A stretch of DNA of 64,000 nucleotides from Agrobacterium vaccinii (GTDB taxonomy: Bacteria > Pseudomonadota > Alphaproteobacteria > Rhizobiales > Rhizobiaceae), in NCBI RefSeq assembly GCF_021310995.1, contig NZ_CP054150.1, positions 434,001 through 498,000 of the forward strand. Reading direction: 5' to 3'. Each line of letters starts with the position of its first letter. Positions within the stretch are counted from its first letter, which is position 1. The position numbers were made by a program, and so were the translations under genes. Of the stretch, positions 8,046 through 18,545 are shown in pieces. The notes below the pieces were generated by a model. That model saw only the letters and a program-made list of their open reading frames with translations. It made no database searches and was not told where the DNA came from.

Positions 8046-9047
8046 ATGAGCAATTTTTTAAAGATGAACAGGCGCGGGCTTTTCGCCACCGCAGGGCTTG
8101 GCGCCCTTGCGGCACCCTTCGTGCTGCGCGGCACCGCATTTGCACAGGCAACCCAGCCACAAACATCCATGAAGGTCGATCACGTCATGCCACCAGAAAC
8201 AAACCGCTTCAAACTCGGAAATTTTGAAATTCTCGTCGTCAAGGACGGAGCGCGGCCTTCCGGCAAGCCAAACGAGACCTTCGGCACCAACCAGAGCGCT
8301 GACGCGGTGGGTGAATTGCTGGACAAGAATTTCCTGCCCAAGGACCAGTTCGTTAACAGCTTCTCGCCTGCGCTGATCAACACCGGCTCCGACCTCGTGT
8401 TGTTCGATACTGGCTTCGGCGAAAGCGGTCGCGAGGCTGGCAACGGACGTCTGCTGGAAGGTCTGGCGGCTGCCGGTTACAAGCCGGAAGACGTGACGGT
8501 GGTCGTTCTCACGCATATGCACGGCGACCATATTGGCGGGCTGATGGAGAAGGGCGCGCCGGCGTTTCCGAAGGCCAGATACGTCATGGGCCAAGTCGAG
8601 TATGATTTCTGGACGGATGCCAAGCGGGTGGGCACACCTGCGGAAGGCGGACAGAAGGGTGTGCTGGCCAACGTCAAGCCGCTGGCGGAAAAAGCAACTT
8701 TCATCGGCGATGGCGCAACCGTTGTGCCTGGCATCACCAGCGTTGCCGCTTTCGGTCACTCGCCTGGCCACATGATTTTCCTTGTCGAGTCGGAAGGCAA
8801 ACAACTGGTGCTGACCGCCGATACTGCCAACCACTTCGTCCTTTCGCTTCAGCGCCCGGAATGGGAAGTAAAGTTCGACATGGACAAGGCCGCAGCCGCT
8901 GCCAGCCGCAAGAAGGTGTTCGATATGATCGCCACGGATCGCCTGCCGTTTCTGGGATATCACATGCCATTCCCGGCGGTTGGTTACGCGGAAAAACAGG
9001 ATGTCGGTTACCGTTTCGTACCGAAATCCTACCAGTTCGACATCTGA
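8046..9047 (+). CDS. Tat-exported metallo-beta-lactamase-fold hydrolase
   Basis: The start at 8046 is fixed by GGAGGG four bases upstream. The 333-residue product begins with a twin-arginine signal (NRRGLFATAGLGALAAP followed by a FAQA cleavage region), so it is folded in the cytoplasm and exported. The zinc motif HMHGDH lies at residues 157-162; later histidines (GHSPGH near 237, GYHMPF near 308) complete a binuclear site. This form of the fold is common among lactonases, arylsulfatases and other hydrolases, so the substrate cannot be inferred. It is divergent from a DHA2 pump and followed by a strong terminator at 9075. Confidence 0.86.
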   Translation: MSNFLKMNRRGLFATAGLGALAAPFVLRGTAFAQATQPQTSMKVDHVMPPETNRFKLGNFEILVVKDGARPSGKPNETFGTNQSADAVGELLDKNFLPKDQFVNSFSPALINTGSDLVLFDTGFGESGREAGNGRLLEGLAAAGYKPEDVTVVVLTHMHGDHIGGLMEKGAPAFPKARYVMGQVEYDFWTDAKRVGTPAEGGQKGVLANVKPLAEKATFIGDGATVVPGITSVAAFGHSPGHMIFLVESEGKQLVLTADTANHFVLSLQRPEWEVKFDMDKAAAAASRKKVFDMIATDRLPFLGYHMPFPAVGYAEKQDVGYRFVPKSYQFDI

Positions 9048-9074
9048 TATCTGCTGCAACGCAGCAACAGCGGG

Positions 9075-9102
9075 AACCCGGATCATGCGTCCGGGTTTTT
9101 TC
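9075..9102 (+). terminator. Rho-independent terminator of the metallo-hydrolase gene
   Basis: AACCCGGA (9075-9082) pairs with TCCGGGTT (9090-9097) around a seven-base loop and runs into six T's. It lies 28 bases after the stop codon and insulates guaB from the upstream gene. Confidence 0.85.
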
Positions 9103-9179
9103 TGTTCCCTTCCTGTCATGAACGTGTTACGAGCCCTCGCCAACTTCCAAGCAATCCTTTGCAAGGGCCGCCGGGGTGA

Positions 9180-10733
<1,554 letters not shown>

Positions 10734-10768
10734 TCTTTCGTCCAGATACGGAACATGCCAAAAGATAC

Positions 10769-10804
10769 ACGCTCTCCGAACAGACTGGTTCGGGGAGCGT
10801 TTTG
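10769..10804 (+). terminator. Rho-independent terminator of guaB
   Basis: A 13-base stem with one G-T pair (10769-10781 with 10788-10800), a six-base loop and a short T-run lies 35 bases after the guaB stop codon. Confidence 0.85.
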
Positions 10805-10820
10805 CTGAAAGGAAGAGACG

Positions 10821-11240
10821 ATGTCACCGACGACCGCAATGTTCTGGCCCATGATTGCCCACGCTTTCCTGGTTTTCGGTCTCTACGTGCTGCTTTTCCT
10901 GCGTCGAAAAAAGTTCACCTTCACCAGCCGCGAGGCCATCCAGCGTTTTCGCGATGCGCGTGAGGAGTCCGAGCAGAGCAAGCTGGTCAACAAGAACCTC
11001 GCCAACCAGTTCGAAATGCCGATGCTGTTTCATGCGGTGTGCCTGCTGCTTTACATCACCGATGCCGACAATATCGCCACTATCATTCTGGCGTGGATTT
11101 TCGTGGCGGGGCGTTATGCGCATTCCTACGTGCACGTGACCAGCAACCGCCTGCGTTACCGCGCGCCTGCCTTTGCCATCAGCCTCGCGTCGCTGATCCT
11201 GATGTGGGGCTGGATGATCGTCTGGCTGGCGCTGGAATAG
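10821..11240 (+). CDS. MAPEG-family inner-membrane protein
   Basis: This 139-residue protein has four hydrophobic segments (about residues 7-27, 66-82, 84-99 and 115-137) and the overall pattern of bacterial MAPEG proteins, the family of microsomal glutathione transferases and eicosanoid enzymes. The conserved N-x-x-E-x-P block appears as NQFEMPMLFHA near residue 63. Bacterial members mostly lack a known reaction. GGAAGAG lies just before the ATG. It is between guaB, from which a terminator separates it, and a Tat-type hydrolase gene; no functional link is evident. Confidence 0.8.
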   Translation: MSPTTAMFWPMIAHAFLVFGLYVLLFLRRKKFTFTSREAIQRFRDAREESEQSKLVNKNLANQFEMPMLFHAVCLLLYITDADNIATIILAWIFVAGRYAHSYVHVTSNRLRYRAPAFAISLASLILMWGWMIVWLALE

Positions 11241-11355
11241 GTCTCAGCGCGCGCTTTGGGATCGCGAAAAATTGTTTTGCCGATCCCAAAGCCCTGCATC
11301 CCTTTGCTTTCGTTTCAGCTAGTCTCGCCCGTGGCCGTTCACATGGGAGAAGATG

Positions 11356-12234
11356 ATGACCGATAAGCCGAAGATTACGCAGGCAATGATCGATGCCTAT
11401 GACGAATACACCCATCTCAGCCTCGACCGCCGCAAATTCATGGAAAAGCTGTCACTGCTGGCAGGTTCCGGGGCTGCTGCCGCTGTTATCGCGCCCATGC
11501 TGGCGGCAAGCGGTGCGCAAGCGGCCATCGTTCCCGAAACAGACGACCGTCTGACGACGGAAAACGTGAGCTATCCCGGCACAAAGGGTGAGATGAAGGG
11601 CTATCTTGTCACGCCCAAGACCGCGTCCGCGCCGCTCGGCTCCGTCATCGTCATCCACGAAAACCGAGGCCTCAACGAACATATTCGCGATGTCGCACGC
11701 CGGATGGCTCTGGACGGTTTTATAGCGCTTGCGCCTGATTTTCTGTCGCCGCAGGGCGGCACGCCAGCCGACGAAGACAAGGCACGTGAAATGTTCAGTG
11801 GTCTGGATATGGCCGCCACTGTTGCCGATGCGGAGGCCACGCGCGTGTGGTTATCCAAGCGTGAGGGTGCCAATGGCAAAGTCGGAGCTGTCGGCTTCTG
11901 CTGGGGCGGCGGCCTCGTCAACCGCCTCGCCACGAAGTCTGAAGGCCTCAATGCCGGTGTCGCCTATTACGGCGCCCAGCCCCCGGCAGAAGACGTCCCC
12001 GCCATCAAGGCGCCCCTGCTTCTGCACTATGCCGGTCTGGACGAGCGCATCAATGCTGGGATCGACGCCTATCGCAAGGCGCTGGAAACCAATGGCAAGA
12101 CATTCGAGATCTTCGTCTATGACGGCGTCAACCATGCGTTCAACAACGACACGTCCAGTGCGCGCTATGACAAGAAGGCTGCGGACCTGGCGTGGGGCCG
12201 GACGGTGGATTTCTTTCGTAAGAATTTGGGGTGA
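11356..12234 (+). CDS. Dienelactone hydrolase family protein with Tat-type signal
   Basis: The 292-residue product has an N-terminal twin-arginine signal (LDRRKFMEKLSLLAGSG followed by a SGAQA cleavage region), so it is probably exported. The alpha/beta-hydrolase domain carries the family's cysteine nucleophile in GFCWGGG (Cys near 182), an aspartate in LDERINAG and the histidine in GVNHAF. Such enzymes open lactones or cleave small esters; the natural substrate here is not known. Two ATGs stand in tandem (11353 and 11356); GGGAG is best spaced for the second. A palindromic repeat element follows 40 bases after the stop. Confidence 0.86.
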   Translation: MTDKPKITQAMIDAYDEYTHLSLDRRKFMEKLSLLAGSGAAAAVIAPMLAASGAQAAIVPETDDRLTTENVSYPGTKGEMKGYLVTPKTASAPLGSVIVIHENRGLNEHIRDVARRMALDGFIALAPDFLSPQGGTPADEDKAREMFSGLDMAATVADAEATRVWLSKREGANGKVGAVGFCWGGGLVNRLATKSEGLNAGVAYYGAQPPAEDVPAIKAPLLLHYAGLDERINAGIDAYRKALETNGKTFEIFVYDGVNHAFNNDTSSARYDKKAADLAWGRTVDFFRKNLG

Positions 12235-12274
12235 TTTGGTTGTTTTGATGCCGGGGCGTGGGGCGGTGGGCGTG

Positions 12275-12438
12275 GCTTACCCCCCTCTGTCCTGCCGGAC
12301 ATCTCCCCCACAGGTGGGGAGATCAGCAAGACGGATGCGCTCGCTCCACGCGAAGCCGTCGAGATGGCCGAGAGTTCTCAACGAGTCGATCTCCCTCCTT
12401 GTGGGGGAGATGTCCCGCAGGACAGAGGGGGGTGAGCC
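12275..12438. repeat. RIME-like palindromic intergenic element, copy 1
   Basis: A 164-base element has imperfect inverted ends of about 54 bases: it begins GGCTTACCCCCCTCTGTCCT and ends as the near complement, AGGACAGAGGGGGGTGAGCC. Each end also folds on itself (ATCTCCCC...GGGGAGAT type hairpins). Two more copies occur at 23545 and 30685. Ends and size match my memory of the rhizobial RIME-type mosaic elements; the exact subfamily is not checked. Apparent reading frames inside it are not genes. Confidence 0.85.
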
Positions 12439-12459
12439 ACACCCACTGCCAGCTAATAC

Positions 12460-13410
12460 CTACCACCCCGGCGCCAACTGCCCCGTCCTCACCCGCGCCA
12501 GTTTCGGAAACTGCTTGATATCCTCATCCAGCTCATCCGGCGGTGATGCCAGCGAGATGTTGTCTAGACACGCGGTAATGTGGTCGGTGATGGCGTTGAT
12601 GAGCGACGGTGACAGACCGGGTCGCTTCATCAGGCCGATTTGCACGGGCGGCAAAGGCGGGAAGCCATCAGCAGATGTCAGCACCTTCATGCCGGTTCGA
12701 AGGGTCGATTCCGGCAGGACAGAGACTGCCATGCCAGCCAGAACGGCAGCGGCGATGACGGTCGACGACCAACTCGTGAACAGAACCTGATAATCGCGTC
12801 CATCCGCATCGAGCGCAGAGGCGGCCAGTTGACGCCACTGGCAATCGCGCCGTCCCACGGCCAGCGGTACGGGTACATCGTCCCGCAGCGGATGGTTGGC
12901 GGATGCCACCCAGCAGAGAGGCTCCGTGCGGACGATGTCTGAAGCGCGGGCGCGGGGGTTATGGGTTACGAGCGCGATATCGAGTTCGCCGCGGCCCATT
13001 TTCTCCGCAAGGCTGACCGATGGCTCGCAGACGATATAGAGCTCGACATTCGGATGGGTCTTGGCAAAACGACCGATGATCTCGGGCATGTAGCGGTCCG
13101 CATAATCATCCGGCGTGCCGATGCGCAGCGTACCTTCCAGCCTGTTATCATCGAAGGCGGCTACGGCTTCGTTGTTGAGGCGGATGATACGGCGGGCATA
13201 ATGCATCAGCTTTTCGCCCTCTGCCGTCAGCCGGTTGCCGCGCCCGTCCTTGGCGAAAAGCTGCTTGCCCAGCCGCTCCTCCAGCCGTCGCATCTGCATG
13301 GAGACGGCGGATTGCGTCTTGAAGACCCGGTCTGCCGCCTTGGTAAAGCTTCCCGTATCGACGATGGCGATAAAGGTATGCAACTGATCGATGTCGAGTG
13401 GTGCGGACAT
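12460..13410 (-). CDS. LysR-family transcriptional regulator
   Basis: The 316-residue protein starts at ATG 13410 with LDIDQLHTFIAIVDTGSF, the typical LysR helix-turn-helix (residues 6-64, including KTQSAVSMQMRRLEERLG), followed by a periplasmic-binding-like effector domain from about residue 90. An in-frame upstream ATG at 13455 would add 15 residues not typical of the family. It is divergent from a DUF1127 gene; the 190-base gap between them holds two perfect inverted repeats (13516-13533 and 13543-13566). The effector is unknown. Confidence 0.92.
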   Translation of the reverse strand: MSAPLDIDQLHTFIAIVDTGSFTKAADRVFKTQSAVSMQMRRLEERLGKQLFAKDGRGNRLTAEGEKLMHYARRIIRLNNEAVAAFDDNRLEGTLRIGTPDDYADRYMPEIIGRFAKTHPNVELYIVCEPSVSLAEKMGRGELDIALVTHNPRARASDIVRTEPLCWVASANHPLRDDVPVPLAVGRRDCQWRQLAASALDADGRDYQVLFTSWSSTVIAAAVLAGMAVSVLPESTLRTGMKVLTSADGFPPLPPVQIGLMKRPGLSPSLINAITDHITACLDNISLASPPDELDEDIKQFPKLARVRTGQLAPGW

Positions 13411-13515
13411 GGCGGGCCATCCATAAGAATGATTGATGCGTGACATTAGAAACATTCGTTGGACTGATCAATGGTCTTGCGACATTTTGACGCTCGGAAC
13501 AGCAAATAACCAAAT

Positions 13516-13533
13516 GGTCATCCGCCGATGACC
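13516..13533. promoter_or_regulatory. Perfect 18-base inverted repeat between LysR and DUF1127 genes
   Basis: GGTCATC-CGCC-GATGACC is a perfect interrupted palindrome in the shared control region of two divergent genes. A dimeric regulator such as the adjacent LysR protein could bind it; this is inference from symmetry and position only. Confidence 0.4.
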
Positions 13534-13542
13534 GAACTGGCG

Positions 13543-13566
13543 GCTTTCACGCATGGGTGTGAAAGC
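13543..13566. promoter_or_regulatory. Perfect inverted repeat upstream of the DUF1127 gene
   Basis: GCTTTCAC (13543-13550) and GTGAAAGC (13559-13566) flank an eight-base spacer, 36 bases before the DUF1127 start codon. It may be an operator or a hairpin in the 5' leader of the mRNA; the sequence alone does not decide. Confidence 0.4.
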
Positions 13567-13601
13567 GGTGCCTCATCGTGCCTGAATGAAGGGATAGTGT
13601 C

Positions 13602-13883
13602 ATGCGCACGGCAGAACGGAAAATGGAACTGGGTTTTCTCGCACCACGGGCTACCTCCTTCGAGGCAGCGACGATGGGCGCGGTGAAAGGTTTCGTGACG
13701 TTTCTGCGCCGCATTGGCAATCGCGTGCAGGCCAATCGTCTTCTCGAGATGGATGACCATCAACTCGCGGATATCGGTCTGACCCGGGGCGAGCTCAAGA
13801 ATGCGCTGGACACCGGCCTCATGGACGACCCAACGACGCAGCTTGCACGTTGCGCCAGAATGGCAGCGGCGCGCGCCCTGTAG
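13602..13883 (+). CDS. DUF1127 (YjiS-like) small protein
   Basis: This 93-residue basic protein contains the DUF1127 core at about residues 30-68, including NRLLEMDDHQLADIGLTRGE. In Agrobacterium, short DUF1127 proteins are reported to affect phosphate and carbon metabolism and RNA turnover, but this longer form is not assigned. Its extra N-terminal 28 residues are not recognised. GAAGGG lies eight bases before the ATG. It faces a LysR gene across a palindrome-rich control region and has its own strong terminator at 13940, so it is an isolated unit. Confidence 0.85.
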   Translation: MRTAERKMELGFLAPRATSFEAATMGAVKGFVTFLRRIGNRVQANRLLEMDDHQLADIGLTRGELKNALDTGLMDDPTTQLARCARMAAARAL

Positions 13884-13939
13884 TCGCCATCTACCAATCA
13901 GTTTCCCCGCAGGGTGATTGCCAATTAGCCCTGCCTTTT

Positions 13940-13976
13940 GCCCGGTGTTCGGCCCCAAGCCGCACCGGGCTTTTTT
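13940..13976 (+). terminator. Rho-independent terminator of the DUF1127 gene
   Basis: GCCCGGTG (13940-13947) pairs with CACCGGGC (13963-13970); the loop contains a further CGG/CCG pair, and six T's follow. It ends 12 bases before the stop codon of convergent gshA. Confidence 0.85.
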
Positions 13977-13987
13977 ACGTCTCGATG

Positions 13988-15361
13988 TCAGTATTGATAT
14001 TCGTCGAACACCGGCAAGACGGAGCCATTCCAGCGACCGTTGTAAAGCGCCAGCAGATCTTCCGCCATCGTCGTCTTCTTGGCCAGAACTTCATCCAGCG
14101 GATTGAGGAAGACGCTCTCGTCCTGCCCGTCGTCGTTCAGGCGCTTGCGGTTCTGTAGGCCCGTGCGGGAGATGGACATCGTCTCACGGGCGATGTCGAG
14201 CAGGTCGTGGCCAGCCACTTTTGCCTTCAATCCCTGTGCAGGCACGGTATCGCGCATGGCGATGACATCTTCGACTGTCCAGTTCGCGGTCAATTCATCG
14301 GCTGCGGTCAAGGCTGCGTCGTCATAGAGCAGGCCGACCCAGAAGGCAGGCAGCGCACAGATACGGCGCCATGGGCCGCCATCGGCGCCGCGCATTTCCA
14401 GAAAGCGCTTCAGGCGCACATCCGGGAACAGTGTCGACAGATGGTTGGTCCAGTCACCCAGATTGGGTTGCCATTCGGCAATCTGGCCCTTCAACGCGCC
14501 AGCCATGAACTGGCGGAAAGTGATGTCGGTACAATCGCGGTATTTGCCATCGCGAACGATGAAATACATCGGTGCGTCCAGGGCCCATTCGACATAATGG
14601 CGGAAACCGAAATCCGCGTCGAAGGTGAAGGGCAGCACGCCGGAGCGTCGGTTGTCGGTGTCACGCCAGATATCGCCGCGCCAGGACAGGAGTCCGTTCG
14701 GCTTGCCCTCGGTGAAGGGGGAGGAGGCAAACAGCGCGGTGGCGAGCGATTGCAACTTCATCGACGCGCGCATCTTGCGGCGCATGTCGTCTTCCGATGA
14801 AAAGTCGAGGTTCACCTGAATGGTGCAGGTGCGGTACATCATATCCAGACCCTGCGTGCCGACCTTGGGCATGTAGCGGGTCATGATGGCGTAGCGGGAT
14901 TTCGGCATCTGCGGGGTTTCATCGAGCGTCCACAGCGGGCTGCCGCCGATGCCGAGAAAGCGGATGCCCATCGGCTCGGCAATCTCGCGCAGCATTGCCA
15001 GATGCCGGTTGGATTCCTTACAGGTCTCGTGCAGCGTTTCCAGCGGCGCGCCTGACAGCTCGAACTGGCCGCCGGGCTCGATGGAAATGGCACCCATGCC
15101 ATTGGGCTCGCCAAGGCCGATGATGTTGCCCTCATCGATGATCGGTTCCCAGCCAAGCTTGTCCTGCATGCCCTTCAGCAAAGCGGAGATGCTGGCATCG
15201 CCGAAATAGGGAACAGGCGTGTTGTCACCCTTGAAGAAGGCGAACTTCTCGTGCTCCGTCCCGATGCGGAACTTCTCCACCGGTTTGCAACCCTCCGCCA
15301 GATAGTCTGTCAATTCCTGTGCGGAGGAAATGGGTGTCTGGTCGGTGGTATCGCGGGCCAT
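13988..15361 (-). CDS. gshA: Glutamate-cysteine ligase GshA, plant/alphaproteobacterial type
   Basis: GshA joins glutamate and cysteine with ATP to make gamma-glutamylcysteine, the first step of glutathione synthesis. At 457 residues it matches the plant-like GCS2 class rather than the enterobacterial class. Visible family blocks include EKFRIGTEHEKFAF near the N-terminus, GAISIEPGGQFELSG near residue 90 and MMYRTCTIQVNLDF near residue 175. AAGG lies seven bases before the ATG. The upstream neighbour on the same strand is rsmE, 137 bases away; this gene pair recurs in rhizobia. The interval between them holds no other recognisable feature. Confidence 0.95.
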   Translation of the reverse strand: MARDTTDQTPISSAQELTDYLAEGCKPVEKFRIGTEHEKFAFFKGDNTPVPYFGDASISALLKGMQDKLGWEPIIDEGNIIGLGEPNGMGAISIEPGGQFELSGAPLETLHETCKESNRHLAMLREIAEPMGIRFLGIGGSPLWTLDETPQMPKSRYAIMTRYMPKVGTQGLDMMYRTCTIQVNLDFSSEDDMRRKMRASMKLQSLATALFASSPFTEGKPNGLLSWRGDIWRDTDNRRSGVLPFTFDADFGFRHYVEWALDAPMYFIVRDGKYRDCTDITFRQFMAGALKGQIAEWQPNLGDWTNHLSTLFPDVRLKRFLEMRGADGGPWRRICALPAFWVGLLYDDAALTAADELTANWTVEDVIAMRDTVPAQGLKAKVAGHDLLDIARETMSISRTGLQNRKRLNDDGQDESVFLNPLDEVLAKKTTMAEDLLALYNGRWNGSVLPVFDEYQY

Positions 15362-15498
15362 GAAATTACCTTGTGGTCGATGGTGCCTTTGAGGCTTTGA
15401 ATTCGCTGATAGGGCGCGGCAGGGCCGCGCGCAAATGAATTTCTTTCAAGCATGGTACAGCAGATTTATTTTGTGCCGTTGCCGTGTCCAATCAAGCT

Positions 15499-16236
15499 CT
15501 ATTTCCAGTCGCCAAGTGTGGCCTGAATGACCGCTAAGGCCGCAACCGCTGCGGTATCCGCCCGCAGAATGCGTGGGCCCAGCGGAATGGGCGTGACCAA
15601 GGGATGGTTGCGCAACATGGCCCGCTCCTCCTCGGAAAAACCGCCTTCCGGTCCAACCAGAAGGGCGATCTGCTTTTCGGTGATGCGACCTAGAATGGGC
15701 AGCGGGTTCTGGCCTTCGTCGCCTTCATCGCAATAGATGATGCGGCGGTCGGCAGGCCATGTCTCCAGCAAGTCCTTGAGCTTGACCGGCTCTTCCACAT
15801 CGGGAACGGACAGGATGCCACATTGCTCGGCGGCCTCGATGACATTTGCGCGCAGCTTGTCCAGATTGGTGATTTTTCCCTGCACATGCTGCGTCATCAC
15901 AGGTTGCAGAACGCCTGCGCCCATTTCCACGACCTTTTGCACGAGATAATCCATGCGGCCCGTTTTCAAGGGAGCAAAGAGGTAGTGAAGGTCAGGCTTC
16001 TGAGGCTGTGCTCGCGTTTGTTCCGTTGGTGTCAGCAGGATTTTCTTGCGGGTGGGGTAGGACAGCGTCGCCTTCCATTCGCCATCACGCCCGTTGAACA
16101 GCAGTATGTCTGCCCCATCGGTCATGCGCAGCACGTTGGCGAGATAGTTGAACTGATCGCTATCGGCCTCCACCGCGCCGTTCATCACAAGGGCGTGGGT
16201 GACGAAAAGCCGCTGCATTCGAAAATTGGCGCGCAT
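15499..16236 (-). CDS. rsmE: 16S rRNA (uracil-1498-N3)-methyltransferase RsmE
   Basis: RsmE methylates N3 of U1498 in helix 44 of 16S rRNA. The 245-residue protein has the N-terminal PUA-like region ([13 protein letters not shown]) and the C-terminal SPOUT knot with the AdoMet loop [13 protein letters not shown] and [17 protein letters not shown] keep the ATG at 16236, preceded by an AGAAGAG stretch; ATG 16218 would remove six residues. It lies 21 bases downstream of pit on the same strand. Confidence 0.95.
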   Translation of the reverse strand: MRANFRMQRLFVTHALVMNGAVEADSDQFNYLANVLRMTDGADILLFNGRDGEWKATLSYPTRKKILLTPTEQTRAQPQKPDLHYLFAPLKTGRMDYLVQKVVEMGAGVLQPVMTQHVQGKITNLDKLRANVIEAAEQCGILSVPDVEEPVKLKDLLETWPADRRIIYCDEGDEGQNPLPILGRITEKQIALLVGPEGGFSEEERAMLRNHPLVTPIPLGPRILRADTAAVAALAVIQATLGDWK

Positions 16237-16257
16237 GTTTCTCTTCTATGTCAATCG

Positions 16258-17769
16258 TTACGCAAACAGCAGATACAGGATGCCATAAAGCACTGCCGCC
16301 AGTGTCGCGCTGGTGGGAACGGTAATAACCCATGCAGCAACGATCGTCATGAAGTGAGACCGTCGCACCAGATAACGACGGCGCACTTCGGATGAGTTCT
16401 CGTTGTCGTCATCCCCACCGGTCTGGCGCGCATCGCCCTCGTCCTGTCGTACGGCTTCTAGGCGGCTGCGGGAACGCTGGGTGTACCATTCACGGAAAAA
16501 TCCGACCCCGAAGACGGCGCCAATGGCGGTGTGGGTGGTGCTGACGGGCAAGCCGAGACGTGAAGCGACCAGCACGGTGAGTGCGGTAGACACCGACACG
16601 CAAAAGGCGCGCATGGGATTGAGCTTGGTGATCTGCTCACCCACCAGCCGGATGAGGCGGGGGCCGAACAGCAGAATGCCGCAGGAGAGGCCAAAGGCGC
16701 CGATCAGCATTACCCATTCCGGTGCGCGCGCGGTATCGCCGACGACCTGGCCCTGCATGGCGCGCACGATGGCGACCACGGGGCCGATGGCGTTCGATAC
16801 GTCATTGGCACCATGGGCAAAGGACATCATCGCCGCCGCGAAAATCAATGGCCATTGAAACAGCCTGCGCAGAGATTGGTTGCGATTTTCCAGCCCTTCG
16901 GACTGGCGGCGGATGAGCGGCACGCTGAGCCGCCAGCCGAGAAGCCCGACGGCAAGACCCAAAAGGCTTGCCGTGCCCATCGAAACCGTCACCACATTGT
17001 GCAGGCCAACCCAGATGAGATAGGCGGTGAAAACCCCGCTCATGACGCCGATCAGAACCGGAACCCACAGCCGCGCCGCCGCGATCTTGTCGTCGCGGTA
17101 GATGATCTTTTCCTTGATGAAGGCGAGGAAGACGACCGCGAAGAAGGCACTGATGAAGGGCGTCGTCATCCATGCCAATGCTATCTTCGACAGCGAAAAC
17201 CAGTCGACCGCACCGAAACCATAGGCCGCCGTTCCCGCGCCCGCCACACCGCCGACAATGGTGTGGGTGGTGGAGATGGGAGCTTTCACGAGGTTGGACA
17301 GGTTGACCAACAGGCCCGCCGTGATCAGCGCCGACAGCATGGCCCAGGCGAAAATGGCCTTGTCGGGAATGGTATCGACGCTGATGATGCCGCGCGAGAT
17401 GGTTTCCACCACATTGCCACCGGTGATCAGCGCGCCTGAAACCTCGCATATGGCAGCGAGGACCAACGCCGCCGTCAGGGGAATGGCCTTTGCGCCGACA
17501 GCCGGGCCGACATTGTTGGCGACGTCCTTCGCCCCGATGTTGAGGGCCATGTAAGCGCCGAGAATGGCAGCGGCCACCACGATCATACCGCCCGGCTTGC
17601 CGACGACATAGGCGCTGGCGAAGATGGCGGTGACGATGAGGAAAAGCAGACCGGCCGCGGGTGCCGACAGGCGGTCAGTGATGTGAAACGTAGCTTCCTC
17701 CACGCGCGTGAGCTTATCCAGATCCTTGTCCAGAGTCGGCTTCATGCGGTTAGACGGAGGTTGCGCCAT
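16258..17769 (-). CDS. pit: Low-affinity inorganic phosphate transporter, PiT family
   Basis: PiT proteins import metal-phosphate complexes with protons. The 503-residue membrane protein has the two family repeats: an early ALNIGAKDVANNVGPAVG and a late MMSFAHGANDVSNAIGP, each with the conserved AND/KDVAN core, plus the paired PISTTHT and PVSTTHT motifs. The large hydrophilic loop near residue 430 is acidic (DEGDARQTGGDDD). The reading frame extends to a TTG at 17784, but ATG 17769 is the more natural start. No phoU or other pap gene is adjacent. Confidence 0.93.
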   Translation of the reverse strand: MAQPPSNRMKPTLDKDLDKLTRVEEATFHITDRLSAPAAGLLFLIVTAIFASAYVVGKPGGMIVVAAAILGAYMALNIGAKDVANNVGPAVGAKAIPLTAALVLAAICEVSGALITGGNVVETISRGIISVDTIPDKAIFAWAMLSALITAGLLVNLSNLVKAPISTTHTIVGGVAGAGTAAYGFGAVDWFSLSKIALAWMTTPFISAFFAVVFLAFIKEKIIYRDDKIAAARLWVPVLIGVMSGVFTAYLIWVGLHNVVTVSMGTASLLGLAVGLLGWRLSVPLIRRQSEGLENRNQSLRRLFQWPLIFAAAMMSFAHGANDVSNAIGPVVAIVRAMQGQVVGDTARAPEWVMLIGAFGLSCGILLFGPRLIRLVGEQITKLNPMRAFCVSVSTALTVLVASRLGLPVSTTHTAIGAVFGVGFFREWYTQRSRSRLEAVRQDEGDARQTGGDDDNENSSEVRRRYLVRRSHFMTIVAAWVITVPTSATLAAVLYGILYLLFA

Positions 17770-17833
17770 CGGGTCTGCTTTCAATCGCGGCTGTTACCGC
17801 GTTTGCAGGCGCAGGAGCGGTGTTTTGTGGGGA

Positions 17834-18343
17834 TTACAGGTTTACGGCTTTTTGAACCGGCTGCTGTTGTGTTTGCGCCATTTGCTTGCCGAAAGAAAGG
17901 AAAAGTTCCTTCAGTTCAGGCTCGTTGACGCGCAACGATGCTTCCTGTGGGGTGACCCATTCAAGCCTGCGACTTTCCCGCTCGGGAAAATTCTTGACCA
18001 GATCGGTCACCTCGAGCAGATGCACCTGCACGCGGCACATGACCTTCACGCCGTTGCGCAGCTTTTTTTCGTAATCGAAAAATCCGAAATGATTTTTATC
18101 GACATCGCCGCGCACGCCAGCTTCCTCGAAAGCCTCCTGCGCTGCCACAGCATGGGCTTTCTTGCCATTCATCGGCCAGCCCTTGGGAATGACCCAGCGT
18201 CCAGTGTCCCGGCTGGTCAGCAGCAGGACTTCCAGCTCGTTCGTCTTCTTTTTGCGACGATAGCAAAGTGCTGCATATTGCTGGCGCGGTGGGCGGCGCA
18301 GCATCAGGCAGACATCATTTGCAAGTCGGGTGATAATGTTCAA
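17834..18343 (-). CDS. NUDIX hydrolase, diphosphoinositol-polyphosphate phosphohydrolase-like
   Basis: The 169-residue protein has a NUDIX box at about residues 60-80 (GKKAHAVAAQEAFEEAGV), preceded by the sequence WVIPKGWP typical of the DIPP/MutT-like branch that cleaves nucleoside or inositol diphosphates. The frame begins with TTG at 18343; no in-frame ATG precedes it, and the internal ATG at 18304 would remove 13 residues. I favour the TTG because the residues just before the RRPPRQQYAALCY block look conserved in rhizobial relatives from memory. The substrate is unknown. Confidence 0.85.
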   Translation of the reverse strand: MNIITRLANDVCLMLRRPPRQQYAALCYRRKKKTNELEVLLLTSRDTGRWVIPKGWPMNGKKAHAVAAQEAFEEAGVRGDVDKNHFGFFDYEKKLRNGVKVMCRVQVHLLEVTDLVKNFPERESRRLEWVTPQEASLRVNEPELKELFLSFGKQMAQTQQQPVQKAVNL

Positions 18344-18545
18344 AGTTCCGGGCGTCCTTGTGGTCGATGTTTAATATACGATATGCCTAATGTATAAGCC
18401 AGCCGCGATATGCTGCAGCTGGCATCAGTATTGAATGATTCGCTTAATTGTCCCGATGTCGCGGACATAGGTCAATGCGCAGGCACTCGGCGCACACGCA
18501 TTTTTGATGTTAAGCAGACATCACCTGTGAACGAAACAGATGGCT

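Noticed and set aside
12258..12518. Peptides read from the palindromic elements (containing PLCPAGHLPH or SLWGRCPAGQRG)
   Set aside because: They arise from every copy of the repeat in several frames and are a known source of spurious annotations; the same applies at 23532 and to the 5' extension of hisZ from 30807.
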